From: Parachlamydiales bacterium
GTDB lineage: Bacteria > Chlamydiota > Chlamydiia > Chlamydiales > JABDDJ01
Assembly (NCBI GenBank): GCA_041671045.1
Contig: JBAZCF010000001.1
Coordinates: 625,630 to 689,629, forward strand
Reading direction: 5' to 3'
DNA length: 64,000 nt
Positions 16,651 through 25,667 of this stretch are shown here, piece after piece. The position numbers were made by a program, and so were the translations under genes. Every line of letters begins with the position of its first letter. Positions within the stretch are counted from its first letter, which is position 1. The notes under the pieces are model-generated. The model did not search any database. It was not told the origin of the DNA and saw only the letters and a list, made by a program, of their open reading frames with translations.

Positions 16651-18057
16651 TTATTGTTTAATAAAAACGCCCATTTGTGTAGGGGCGCCAAGATTTTCAT
16701 CGACAGGACCTATAGCCTGAAAACTGACGGAGTAACCATAGCGATTTGCTATCTTTTCGGCCCATGTTTGAAATTCCTTCCTTGTCCACTCGAATCTATG
16801 GTCTTTATGACGAAATGTCCCTGCTGGCAGCTCCTCAAATTTAACATTATATTCGGCATTTGGGGTTGTAATGGTGACAAGCTTTGGCTTTGCGTCACCA
16901 AAAACAACGTATTCCAATGTAGACAGCCTAGAAACGTCAAGATGTTCGATAACTTCAATAAGTGTGGCTGCATCAAAGCCTTGAATGCGTTTATCCGTAT
17001 AATTGAGCGATCCTTGAATAAGGTCTATTCTTTTCCTTTGCAAGGGAGGTAAACGGTCTAGATTCAACTTTTGTTTTGCACGTCCTAACTGTTTATATGA
17101 AACATCGACACCAAGAATGTGGCTAAATGAAGAATCACATAAGAGATTTTTAATAAGAATACCTTCTCCGCATCCAAGGTCGACTACAGAGTTAACTTGA
17201 TGCTCTTTTAAGACATTCAACACGGCTTGCATTCTTTGTAAATGTAAAGACAATCCACTTTCGAGCTTTTCTTCTTCATTTGCATGAACTCGTTCGATTA
17301 TATCTATTTGCTGTCCCTCTTCCTCACGTAATCTCGTCAGGGCTTCATCAGTCAAATCCCTTTGACGCTTAAGATATCTTGAAACAATTAAATCTTTACT
17401 TGGATGATTAGAAAGCCATCCTTCTCCATGCTTTAGCAATTTTTCAATTTCATCTTCGCTAACCCAATAATGTTTTTGGTTGTCCAGCACTGGAATGAGT
17501 ACGTATAAGTGAGAGAGCAAGTCTTTCAAAAAACAAGTCTTTTTAAGTGTAACTGTGTAGGTTTGAGCGTTGCCCCAATCTGGATTTTTTTCATTCAATG
17601 GATATTCATTTATAGTGAGTTGGTAGCCTAGAGGCTCTAAAAGATTTTTTATTAAATCCTTTCCAGTCTTGCTCTGACAAGGTAACGCGGCTATACATAC
17701 TTCGAAAGGCCAAGGTTCAGATAGAAGTTCTGGCTTTTCTTTGCACAGTCCTTTCAAACTTTGGTTGAAGACTTTGGCAATAGCCATACTCAAAAATGAA
17801 GAGGCCACATAAGGACGATCATTAACATATTGCCCAAGAACGAAACTATCATCAGAACGTCCTTTTTTTTTCACTAAAGCAATAGGATCAACGTCAAGCA
17901 ATAGAGCAGCGCAGCAATTATTTGGATCGGTTTCAGGGAAAAAAACATACGCTTTTCCTACAGACAAATCAAATACGTGACATTTTGCTGGATTTTTGTG
18001 TAGCAAATATCCAAGTTCTGTTGCTGGATATCGCGATGTTTTTAACGTTAATAACAT
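16651..18057 (-). CDS. hen1: 3'-terminal RNA ribose 2'-O-methyltransferase Hen1
   Basis: 468 residues, the size of bacterial Hen1. The N-terminal half (1 to about 240) is the bacterial Hen1 regulatory domain that activates the Pnkp ligase. The C-terminal half is a SAM methyltransferase with VVDLGCGEGILIKNLL (about 293-308), the metal-binding EVIEHLD and the HKDHRFEWTRKEF segment. It adds a 2'-O-methyl group at the break before Pnkp seals it, so the repaired RNA resists a second cut by the same ribotoxin. Together with pnkp it is a complete repair cassette. Confidence 0.94.
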   Translation of the reverse strand: MLLTLKTSRYPATELGYLLHKNPAKCHVFDLSVGKAYVFFPETDPNNCCAALLLDVDPIALVKKKGRSDDSFVLGQYVNDRPYVASSFLSMAIAKVFNQSLKGLCKEKPELLSEPWPFEVCIAALPCQSKTGKDLIKNLLEPLGYQLTINEYPLNEKNPDWGNAQTYTVTLKKTCFLKDLLSHLYVLIPVLDNQKHYWVSEDEIEKLLKHGEGWLSNHPSKDLIVSRYLKRQRDLTDEALTRLREEEGQQIDIIERVHANEEEKLESGLSLHLQRMQAVLNVLKEHQVNSVVDLGCGEGILIKNLLCDSSFSHILGVDVSYKQLGRAKQKLNLDRLPPLQRKRIDLIQGSLNYTDKRIQGFDAATLIEVIEHLDVSRLSTLEYVVFGDAKPKLVTITTPNAEYNVKFEELPAGTFRHKDHRFEWTRKEFQTWAEKIANRYGYSVSFQAIGPVDENLGAPTQMGVFIKQ

Positions 18058-18181
18058 TTTAATTTTCGCTTAAGGGTAGGGAGATAGCATAAGTAACTCC
18101 AGTTCAGTTATTATTGGAATAAATGCTTGACGAAAAGTATAGCTCATTTCCTGTTGAAAATCAATGATTTTGACGCTAGAT

Positions 18182-18440
18182 TTACCTACCTATCGAACTG
18201 GAGAACAGATATCTCCAATTTGCTTTTCGCTTGTCTATAACCATTTTAACAATGACAGGTTCAAGCAGTATGCGTTGATGATTTTCCCATTCCATCAAGG
18301 TTTGAGTTAAAACGCCTAAAACAGCTGTTTTGTGATTTCCAGGAGGAAGTGCCACACAAGTCCAGATATTCACAGGCTCAAAATAATCAGGTTTAACCTT
18401 AACGCGATATTTGCCCTGTACAGCCGTGGCAATGACTGCT
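18182..18440 (-). pseudogene. DUF3987-like fragment
   Basis: The minus strand reads GKYRVKVKPDYFEPVNIWTC and VALPPGNHKTAVLGVLTQTL up to a stop at 18182, with a stop also just upstream of ESKAVI. The VALPPGNxKTA loop looks like the P-loop region of DUF3987 proteins, found on phages and integrative elements. Only about 85 residues remain. It is probably debris of the element that brought the neighbouring genes. Confidence 0.55.
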
Positions 18441-18489
18441 TTTGATTCTCATTGATTTAATCAAAGCATGAAACCATTGCTCACATTAT

Positions 18490-18517
18490 TTGACACAATT
18501 CAACACTCCTATATATT
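18490..18517 (+). promoter_or_regulatory. Sigma-70-type promoter of the thioredoxin-fold gene
   Basis: TTGACA at 18490-18495, 16 nt, then TATATT at 18512-18517, followed by an AAGGA ribosome site at about 18526 and the ATG at 18535. Box match and spacing are close to consensus. Confidence 0.65.
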
Positions 18518-18534
18518 CAAAATAAAAAGGATAC

Positions 18535-19122
18535 ATGATGCCCTTCACTCTACCTCTTGGTTCGACAGCTCCTGATTTCGCTTTACAGGGGACAGATGGC
18601 AAAAACTATTCATTGGATACTTTTAAGGATGCTAACGTCCTTGTCGTGTTTTTTACCTGCAACCATTGTCCTTATGTTATTAACTCAGATGAACTTACAC
18701 GTAAAACAGCAGAGAAATATCACGACAGGGGAGTCGTTTTTGTAGGTATTAACTCCAATAGCGCCAACAGCTATGAGGCAGACTCTTATGCAAATATGGT
18801 TAAAAGAATGCAAGAACACCATTTTCCCTGGGCTTATCTGCATGACCTCTCCCAGGAAGTAGCGTTAAAATATGGCGCCCTTAGAACGCCTCACTTCTTT
18901 GTCTTCGATAAAGACCGTAAACTTGTTTACACCGGACGTGCGGTTAACTCTCCACGTGATCCCTCCAATGTTACAGTCAATGATTTAGAGAATGCTTTGG
19001 ATGAGCTCCTTGCAGGAAAGCAGGTTTCTACTTCTTTGACGAATCCTATTGGGTGTAACGTAAAATGGGATGGAAAAGATAAACACTGGATGCCGGCAGA
19101 AGCATGCGATCTTGTCCAATAA
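18535..19122 (+). CDS. Thioredoxin-fold (AhpC/TSA-like) protein
   Basis: 195 residues of the thioredoxin-like 'thioredoxin family protein' group. It has GSTAPDFALQGTDG at the start and an active-site-like CNHCPYV (about 43-49), with the CxxC of a thiol-disulfide enzyme. The cis-Pro loop is LRTPHFFVFD. No signal peptide is visible, so it acts in the cytosol. It starts an operon with the epimerase gene 21 nt downstream. The exact partner is unknown; redox homeostasis is the likely role. ATG 18535 and 18538 are both possible starts. Confidence 0.85.
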   Translation: MMPFTLPLGSTAPDFALQGTDGKNYSLDTFKDANVLVVFFTCNHCPYVINSDELTRKTAEKYHDRGVVFVGINSNSANSYEADSYANMVKRMQEHHFPWAYLHDLSQEVALKYGALRTPHFFVFDKDRKLVYTGRAVNSPRDPSNVTVNDLENALDELLAGKQVSTSLTNPIGCNVKWDGKDKHWMPAEACDLVQ

Positions 19123-19143
19123 TTATTACTAAAAGGTAACGTT

Positions 19144-20028
19144 ATGAAAATCGCCATTGCTGGAGCTTCCGGATTAATCGGAAATAGGTTGATACCCTTT
19201 TTAGAATCTAAAGGACACCGCGTGACAAAGATTGTCCGCTCAGCTTCTTCCAATGGCGAAATTCATTGGGATCCCTCCAATCACCAAATTGATGCAACCC
19301 TGTTGGAAGGAATGGATGTGATCATTAATCTTGCAGGTGAAAATATCGCTTCCGGCCGTTGGACTGAAGATAGAAAGAAGAAGATATTAAATAGCCGTAT
19401 CGATGGCACCCGCACTTTATCTGAAGCTGTACAGAAATTACAAAGCCCTCCCCAGTTATTCATCAATGCGTCTGCCATAGGAATTTACGGTAACCGAGGA
19501 AATGAGACTTTGACAGAAGACTCTGCACCGGGAGCGGGTTTCTTAGCCGACGTTTGCCAGCAATGGGAAAAAGCTATAGTCCCATTGCCGCATACGCGTG
19601 TGGTGATGTTGCGGTTTGGGGCAGTCCTGGACCCTAACGGTGGGATTTTAGGCAAAATGCTACTTCCTTTTAAAATAGGTTTAGGTGGGGTCATAGGCGG
19701 GGGAGAACAATATATTAGCTGGGTTGATATTTCGGATTTGTTGGATGTATTTGAATTTGTTATCTCAAACAATATGCTTACGGGCCCTGTCAATGCTGTG
19801 GCGCCGGATCCTGTGACAAATTATGAGTATACCAAAACAATAGGTGAAGTTCTAAGTCGACCTACGTTTTTTTCTATGCCTGAATTTGTTGCTAGATTTG
19901 CTTTTGGTGAGATGGCGGACGAAATGATTTTATGCAGCGAAAAAGTGCTACCTTCAAAACTAACTGCAAATGGCTTTAGTTTTAAACATCCAAAATTAAA
20001 ACAAAGTTTAGAGCATCTTTTAGCTTAA
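19144..20028 (+). CDS. TIGR01777 family epimerase (YfcH/SDR39U1-like)
   Basis: 294 residues of the atypical short-chain dehydrogenase group TIGR01777. It has the N-terminal NAD(P)-binding IAGASGLIGNRLIPFLESKG (4-23), then INLAGENIASGRW, RIDGTRTLSEA, and the family end VLPSKLTANGFSFKHPKLKQ. Its substrate is not known in any bacterium to my knowledge; the human homologue SDR39U1 binds NADPH. The ribosome site AAAGG is 7 nt before the ATG. It follows the thioredoxin-fold gene closely and converges on the efflux operon. Confidence 0.9.
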   Translation: MKIAIAGASGLIGNRLIPFLESKGHRVTKIVRSASSNGEIHWDPSNHQIDATLLEGMDVIINLAGENIASGRWTEDRKKKILNSRIDGTRTLSEAVQKLQSPPQLFINASAIGIYGNRGNETLTEDSAPGAGFLADVCQQWEKAIVPLPHTRVVMLRFGAVLDPNGGILGKMLLPFKIGLGGVIGGGEQYISWVDISDLLDVFEFVISNNMLTGPVNAVAPDPVTNYEYTKTIGEVLSRPTFFSMPEFVARFAFGEMADEMILCSEKVLPSKLTANGFSFKHPKLKQSLEHLLA

Positions 20029-20049
20029 GGTTTGGAGTGAACAGCTTTT

Positions 20050-21255
20050 TTAAGCTATTCTTTGTTTCAGTTTATAAAGGCCGGCAGCACTCAGTGCGCA
20101 AGCTGCAATGAAAACTGCTAAAGGCAAAAAGCTGGTTAGCTCCTGAAGCCAGGGGAGTAACTTCATTGCCATGACCGAAAGAGGAAAGAAGATAAAGTGA
20201 ACGGCAGCCTTCGCTGAAAATCTTTGGGCTGCATTGAATGCGAAGTAGGCTAATTGCAGGACGAAGCTTATCAAAAGCGTAGCTGCAATCTTATTCACAG
20301 AGAGTCCTAGCGAGATAAGATTGAAATTATCCTGGCTGAGATTGGTTTGTGAACCTGCCAGAAATTCCAAGATGCCCCCTCCAAACACAAAAGCCAGAAT
20401 GAATAATCCTATGCCGAAATAGATTTTCGATCTGCAAATGAAAAGGGCTATTCCTAAGATCAAGCAGAACAAAAGAGCATATATTTGGTAAATGCCCATG
20501 CTTACAGTCAGATTTCCCATCATATACGAATAATCTGCAGGATGAGTGAACAGCGTTTTTGTCACTGTTTTGAAAAAATCTGCGGGTATTATTTTAGAGA
20601 GGTTCGCACCAAAAGCTAAGGCAAATAGGCTTAGCCAAGATATCCACGTATGGGAAGGGGCCTCATCATTGAGAGGCGGAGGAAGAGTCATAAGGATATT
20701 ATAGAGGGCTAAAATTGCAAGGCCGCAGGTTGCAATGATGGCCCAAAGGTAGTGGACATCCTTATCATTCCACAATGGGAGTATGAGGTCTTTTACATAG
20801 ACCAGCAAGAAAGAACTTAAGATAAGCAGTAATGGATACAACACAGCCGCATAGCGGAACTTATAATACTGGTTGATCAAACCGGTGGTAAGGACAATAA
20901 GCAGTGGTGCGGTTGCTTTCAACCAAGCATAGGTCACTGCAGTAAACAGAGGGTCGCTAAAAGCATTCATTTTGGATGAGAAGGCGCATACAATCCAAAC
21001 GGCTATATTTATCGATAAAAACAAACTGAAGGCAAGGTTTAGCTTGCCATTCCGCACTAGATAGATAAAGCCTAAACCATAGATGAGGGATAGTAGGGGT
21101 GCTCCATAGTCTCTCAAAAAGAAAGCTTGTTCAGCACCCCCATTTTTAATCATCAGACTGTCTAAAATTTCGCTACTTATAGACGTTTCAGCTATCGCCA
21201 AGATAAACATGACGATGACGCCTAGTGTGAAGAATAGGTAGCGAAATGTTTGCAT
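20050..21255 (-). CDS. Polytopic membrane protein, last gene of the czc operon
   Basis: 401 residues with about 11-12 hydrophobic segments and short loops, so an inner membrane transporter-like protein. I do not recognise its family; the layout recalls chlamydial nucleotide-transporter (NTT/Tlc) relatives or MFS proteins, but no signature is convincing. It lies only 6 nt downstream of czcA and is most likely co-transcribed with the metal-efflux genes, which hints at a linked transport role. Confidence 0.65.
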   Translation of the reverse strand: MQTFRYLFFTLGVIVMFILAIAETSISSEILDSLMIKNGGAEQAFFLRDYGAPLLSLIYGLGFIYLVRNGKLNLAFSLFLSINIAVWIVCAFSSKMNAFSDPLFTAVTYAWLKATAPLLIVLTTGLINQYYKFRYAAVLYPLLLILSSFLLVYVKDLILPLWNDKDVHYLWAIIATCGLAILALYNILMTLPPPLNDEAPSHTWISWLSLFALAFGANLSKIIPADFFKTVTKTLFTHPADYSYMMGNLTVSMGIYQIYALLFCLILGIALFICRSKIYFGIGLFILAFVFGGGILEFLAGSQTNLSQDNFNLISLGLSVNKIAATLLISFVLQLAYFAFNAAQRFSAKAAVHFIFFPLSVMAMKLLPWLQELTSFLPLAVFIAACALSAAGLYKLKQRIA

Positions 21256-21261
21256 AAAAGC

Positions 21262-24200
21262 TTATGCCTCCTCCACAGTAGGCAAGGTTTTGATAAACCA
21301 CTTATATAGCACCGGCAATATAAATAGAGTCAAGAGGGTAGAGCTTAAAAGCCCGCCGATGACGACAGTTGCCAATGGTTTTTGCACTTCAGCTCCTGTC
21401 CCAGTGGCTAAAGCCATAGGAACAAAGCCTAAGGAGGCGACGAAAGCAGTCATTAATACTGGCCGCAAACGTGTGACAGCTCCTTTCAAGATCGCCTCAA
21501 TCTGTGGCATGCCATTTCTGCGGAGCTGATTAATGTATGACATCATCACCAGACCGTTTAAGACTGCGATACCCGAAAGTGCGATAAAGCCGACGGCAGC
21601 TGAGATTGAAAAGGGCATATCGCGCATCCAAAGGGTGACGATACCGCCGGTCAAAGCTAAGGGTACTCCACTGAATACCAATATCGCTTGCCCCACGGAG
21701 TGGAGGGCGCTATATAATAGCATAAAGATGAGCAAAAAGCTTAATGGTATCACAATCAGCAGGTGGTTACGTGCAGATAGCATGTTTTCAAACTGTCCAC
21801 CCCAGCTTATCCAATAGCCTGAAGGAATCTTCACTCCGGAATTGATGGCATTTTTCGCGGCATTCACATAGGTACCTAAATCCATTCCGCGCACATTGGC
21901 TTGGACGATATGCACTCTTTTGCCATTCTCGCGGTTAATTTCGTTGATGCCTTCTGTAAGCTCAATAGCTATCAACTCTTTTAACGGGGTAAAGGCTACG
22001 CCGTTTTCTATGCTATGTGTTGTCAAGGCTACAGGCAAATCGGCGAGTGCGATAGGATCGTTGCGTTGCTCTTCTGGAAGTTTCACTACGATGTCAAAAC
22101 GGCGGTCGCCTTCCATAATGACGCCGGCCTTAGCTCCGCCGATGGCGATGCTGACAGCTTCAAGGATGTCATCTGCATGCATCCCTAAGCGGCTTGCGGC
22201 TTCTTCGTTGACTTCCATCTGCAAAAGAGGGAGGCCGTCGACCTGTCCGGCTTTGACGTCGGAAGTGCCGGGTAAAGCTTTCAGTGTGCGTAAAATAGAA
22301 TTCCCGGTTTTTTGCATTTGGTCATAATCATCGCCATAGATTTTTACTGCGACATCGCTGCTTACACCTGCAATGAGTTCGTTGAAACGCATCTCGATAG
22401 GCTGAGTAAACTCGTAATTATTTCCTGGCAAGGTGAAAAGTTTTTCTTCCAGTTTCTCAATCAGATCTGCTTTGCTCAGATAAGGATCCGGCCATTCGGA
22501 AGGATCTTTCAGCATGACGAACGTATCCGATACGTTCGGGGGCATAGGGTCCGTTGCCATTTCTGCCGTACCGGTTTTAGAGAAGACGTAGTCGATCTCC
22601 GGGAACGTCAAGAGCATTTTTTCTACAGCTTTTTGCATCTCTGTCGATTGGGAAAGCGATGTGCTGGGGATGCGGATAGCGTGCAGAGCTAGGTCTTTCT
22701 CATCTAGGGAAGGTACGAATTCCTGCCCAAGGGTAGAGAAAAGAAATCCCGAGGCGACAACGACAGCTACAGTGGCTGCTACAGGGATAGCCGGAAATTT
22801 TAGCGAGCTTTCAAGCAAAGGCAAGTAGGTTTTTGTACCTAGTTGTGTGACCCAGTTGGTTCCGCTATGAGAGGGGTTGCGTACGAGCAGTGCTATCATT
22901 GCTGGGACGAAGGTGATAGAGAGGATAAATGCAGCTATCAGGGCATAAATGACTGTTAGGGCCATGGGCTCGAACATTTTACCTTCGACATCTGCAAAGG
23001 TCAGTAAAGGAAAATAGACGATGATGATGATCGCCTGCCCGTAAACGGTAGGTTGAATCATCTCTTTGGCTGCTAGTGTTACTTCGTTCAATCTTTCCTT
23101 TAAGCTCAAGCGTCTGCCTAACTCATGTGTTTTTTCACTGAGATGGCGTAGGCAGTTTTCGGTGATGATGACAGCACCGTCTACAATAAGTCCGAAATCT
23201 AACGCTCCCAAGCTCATCAGGTTTCCACTGATTTTTGTTTGGACCATGCCGATAGAAGTAATAAGCATTGAAAGCGGAATGACTAACGCTGCAATGCAAG
23301 CGGCTCTAAAGTTACCGAGCATAGCAAAAAGAACAGCTATGACAAGTAGTGCGCCTTCTGCAAGGTTTTTCGAAACGGTTTTAATCGTTGCATCGACAAG
23401 TTTTGTCCGGTTGAGCTGCGTAACAGATTGAATATCAGGCGGTAGTGTTTTGTTGATCTCTTGAATGCGTTCATCCACAGCTTGGGAGACAGTGCGGCTG
23501 TTTGCACCGATAAGCATCATGGCTGTGCCGATGACAGCTTCTTCACCATTGGCGGTAGCACTGCCTGTACGAAGTTCTTTGCCGATGACGACATCTGCGA
23601 CGTCTTCGACGCGGATAGGAACTCCATTTTTAGCAGTGATGACGACACGTTTGATCATTTCAGGGGTATTGATGCGATGATCAGCCTTGACGACATAGGA
23701 TTGCTGGTTATGTTCGATATAGCCGGCGCCGATGCTGAGGTTTTGGTGTTGAAGTGCTGTGACGATGTCTTGGAATGTGATCCCTAGTGATTGCATTTTG
23801 TGGATGTCAGCTTCGACATGGTATTGACGGACATATCCACCAATAGCGTCGATTTCAGCCAGGCCTTTAACGCCCATGAGTTGGGGGCGTATAATCCAGT
23901 CTTGCACTGTGCGCAGGTAGGATGCTAGCTCAACCTCAGTTCTAAGTGGTTGACCTTCAGGAGTCAAATAGCTGCCGTCTGACTGCCATCCGGGGCGGCC
24001 GTCTCTTTTTACAGCGCCTTCACCGCGGGGGTGTTTATAGGCAACGGACCACATGTAGATCTCGCCTAGTCCTGTGGATATAGGCCCCATCTTTGGGTCT
24101 GCCCCTTCGGGTAGAAATTCTTTCGCTTCGGCAAGTCTTTCGTTGATCTGCTGGCGGGCAAAGTAGATGTTGACCTTTTCATCAAAAATGGCTGTGACTT

Positions 24201-24474
24201 GAGAAAAGCCGTTTCTGGAGATAGAACGGGTAGATTCTAAGCCCGGAATTGAGCTTAGGACATTTTCAATGGGATAGGTGATGAGTTTTTCCACTTCAAC
24301 AGGCGACATCCCCTCTTTCTCGGTATTGATCTGTATTTGGTTGTTGGTGATATCCGGTACAGCATCGATAGGGAGGTTTTTTAGGTTATAGGCACCCCAT
24401 AATGCGACAAGCAACGTGACTAGTACTATCATGACACGATTGCGGATAGCGAATGTTAGAATTTTTTCAATCAT
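21262..24474 (-). CDS. czcA: Heavy-metal efflux RND pump, CzcA/CusA type
   Basis: 1070 residues, normal for HME-RND proteins. It starts MIEKILTFAIRNRVMIVL, has the signature DFGLIVDGAVIITEN (426-440) with the D426, D432 and E439 of the proton-relay helix, and repeats of the fold in the second half. DFGxxVDG is the pattern of the Zn/Co/Cd (HME1) subgroup. With the CzcB adaptor and CzcC channel encoded directly upstream it should export divalent metal to the outside using the proton gradient. Confidence 0.93.
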   Translation of the reverse strand: MIEKILTFAIRNRVMIVLVTLLVALWGAYNLKNLPIDAVPDITNNQIQINTEKEGMSPVEVEKLITYPIENVLSSIPGLESTRSISRNGFSQVTAIFDEKVNIYFARQQINERLAEAKEFLPEGADPKMGPISTGLGEIYMWSVAYKHPRGEGAVKRDGRPGWQSDGSYLTPEGQPLRTEVELASYLRTVQDWIIRPQLMGVKGLAEIDAIGGYVRQYHVEADIHKMQSLGITFQDIVTALQHQNLSIGAGYIEHNQQSYVVKADHRINTPEMIKRVVITAKNGVPIRVEDVADVVIGKELRTGSATANGEEAVIGTAMMLIGANSRTVSQAVDERIQEINKTLPPDIQSVTQLNRTKLVDATIKTVSKNLAEGALLVIAVLFAMLGNFRAACIAALVIPLSMLITSIGMVQTKISGNLMSLGALDFGLIVDGAVIITENCLRHLSEKTHELGRRLSLKERLNEVTLAAKEMIQPTVYGQAIIIIVYFPLLTFADVEGKMFEPMALTVIYALIAAFILSITFVPAMIALLVRNPSHSGTNWVTQLGTKTYLPLLESSLKFPAIPVAATVAVVVASGFLFSTLGQEFVPSLDEKDLALHAIRIPSTSLSQSTEMQKAVEKMLLTFPEIDYVFSKTGTAEMATDPMPPNVSDTFVMLKDPSEWPDPYLSKADLIEKLEEKLFTLPGNNYEFTQPIEMRFNELIAGVSSDVAVKIYGDDYDQMQKTGNSILRTLKALPGTSDVKAGQVDGLPLLQMEVNEEAASRLGMHADDILEAVSIAIGGAKAGVIMEGDRRFDIVVKLPEEQRNDPIALADLPVALTTHSIENGVAFTPLKELIAIELTEGINEINRENGKRVHIVQANVRGMDLGTYVNAAKNAINSGVKIPSGYWISWGGQFENMLSARNHLLIVIPLSFLLIFMLLYSALHSVGQAILVFSGVPLALTGGIVTLWMRDMPFSISAAVGFIALSGIAVLNGLVMMSYINQLRRNGMPQIEAILKGAVTRLRPVLMTAFVASLGFVPMALATGTGAEVQKPLATVVIGGLLSSTLLTLFILPVLYKWFIKTLPTVEEA

Positions 24475-24488
24475 GGTCTTTGCTTATC

Positions 24489-25664
24489 TCAGTGTTCGTG
24501 TTCAGCTTCATCTTTTTCATGCTCAGCTTTGAGCAGAAATGTGTTGGAAATGGCAATCTCTTCGCCCTTGCGTAAACCTTCGATGACAGCAATGCGTACA
24601 TTGTCTTGTGGGCCGACATGTACAGGTCTTATTTCAAATCCTTCATGATTTGCGACAAAGACGACATCATGTCCATCTATCTTTTGGATGGCGGTTTTGG
24701 GGACGACGATAGGGAAGCGTGTGGTTTCGCTGTCGATGACGACAGTAACGTAAGTGCCGGGAGTCCAGGGGTGGTTTGCTGTGTCAAGCAGAGCGTAGGC
24801 TTTAAGGGTGCGTGTGTTTTCTTCTACTACAGGCTTGTAACAGAGAAGTTTTGTTTCGCAGGTGTCTCCGTGGCTTGCTTTTGCACTGGTAGGCAACCCT
24901 TTTTTGACAGCATTTTGATGGGAAGGGGGGACATCGATCTCCAGCCAACGTTCGTTCAAGTCTGCTAAGGTCAGCACATCTTTCTCACTAGAAATAAATT
25001 CGCCCGGCGCTATTTCGATATTGACGATCGTTCCTTTCATCGGAGCTTTGAGCTCGTAATAGCGGAGGTCTTCGCCTTTTTCCTGAGGCAGTTGATCAAT
25101 AGCTCCTTGGGTCAGTCCGAAAGAGAGGAGTCTATGCAGGCCTAGTTCAACATCGATCTTCGATTCTTCAGCAGCGATTTCAGCTTCCAGCAAATCGAAG
25201 TCTGTAGTCAACTTCTTTTCTTGAAGTTGTTTTTCTTTGCTGAACATGGTTTTTTTTATTTCATATCTGCGCAGCGAAGCTAAGTAATTAGCTTTAGCTT
25301 CTGCCATTTCACGGCTTTCGATTAGAGCTATCGTTTCATTGGCTTTAACGCTATCACCGATTTGTTTATAGATTTTTGCGACAACGCCTGACACTTTAGG
25401 CACTAGGTGCACAACGGATTGCGGCGGGACAATGACTTTTGCAGGGGCGCGTACCTGTTGGATAAGATATCCGGGGCGCGTTTTTTCCGTTGTAATTTTT
25501 GCCCCGTCGATTTGGTCTTCCGTGAGGGCGATGAGATGGTCATGTTCATGATCGTGGTCATGATCGTGATCATGATGGTGGCCGCCATGGGCTGCCAAGG
25601 CGGAATAGCAAGAGAGGGCGATGAAAGTGATTTTTCGAAATAGTTGATGGGTCATAATTTGCAT
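24489..25664 (-). CDS. czcB: Periplasmic adaptor of the metal efflux pump, His-rich N-terminus
   Basis: 391 residues. A leader (FIALSCYSALAAHG) is followed by a histidine tract of HD/DH repeats (about 26-43) and there is a second short His/Glu tail at the C-terminus, both likely to bind Zn, Co or Cd. The core is a membrane-fusion protein: barrel-sandwich segment VPKVSGVVAKIYKQIGDSVK, a long coiled coil (about 120-175), and ELKAPMKGTIVNIEIAPGEF. It links CzcA to CzcC. Gaps to its neighbours are 3 and 14 nt. Confidence 0.92.
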   Translation of the reverse strand: MQIMTHQLFRKITFIALSCYSALAAHGGHHHDHDHDHDHEHDHLIALTEDQIDGAKITTEKTRPGYLIQQVRAPAKVIVPPQSVVHLVPKVSGVVAKIYKQIGDSVKANETIALIESREMAEAKANYLASLRRYEIKKTMFSKEKQLQEKKLTTDFDLLEAEIAAEESKIDVELGLHRLLSFGLTQGAIDQLPQEKGEDLRYYELKAPMKGTIVNIEIAPGEFISSEKDVLTLADLNERWLEIDVPPSHQNAVKKGLPTSAKASHGDTCETKLLCYKPVVEENTRTLKAYALLDTANHPWTPGTYVTVVIDSETTRFPIVVPKTAIQKIDGHDVVFVANHEGFEIRPVHVGPQDNVRIAVIEGLRKGEEIAISNTFLLKAEHEKDEAEHEH

Positions 25665-25667
25665 TTC

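Noticed and set aside
23066..23787. Plus-strand frames within czcA and czcB
   Set aside because: They are antisense to strongly conserved efflux genes and arise from codon bias.
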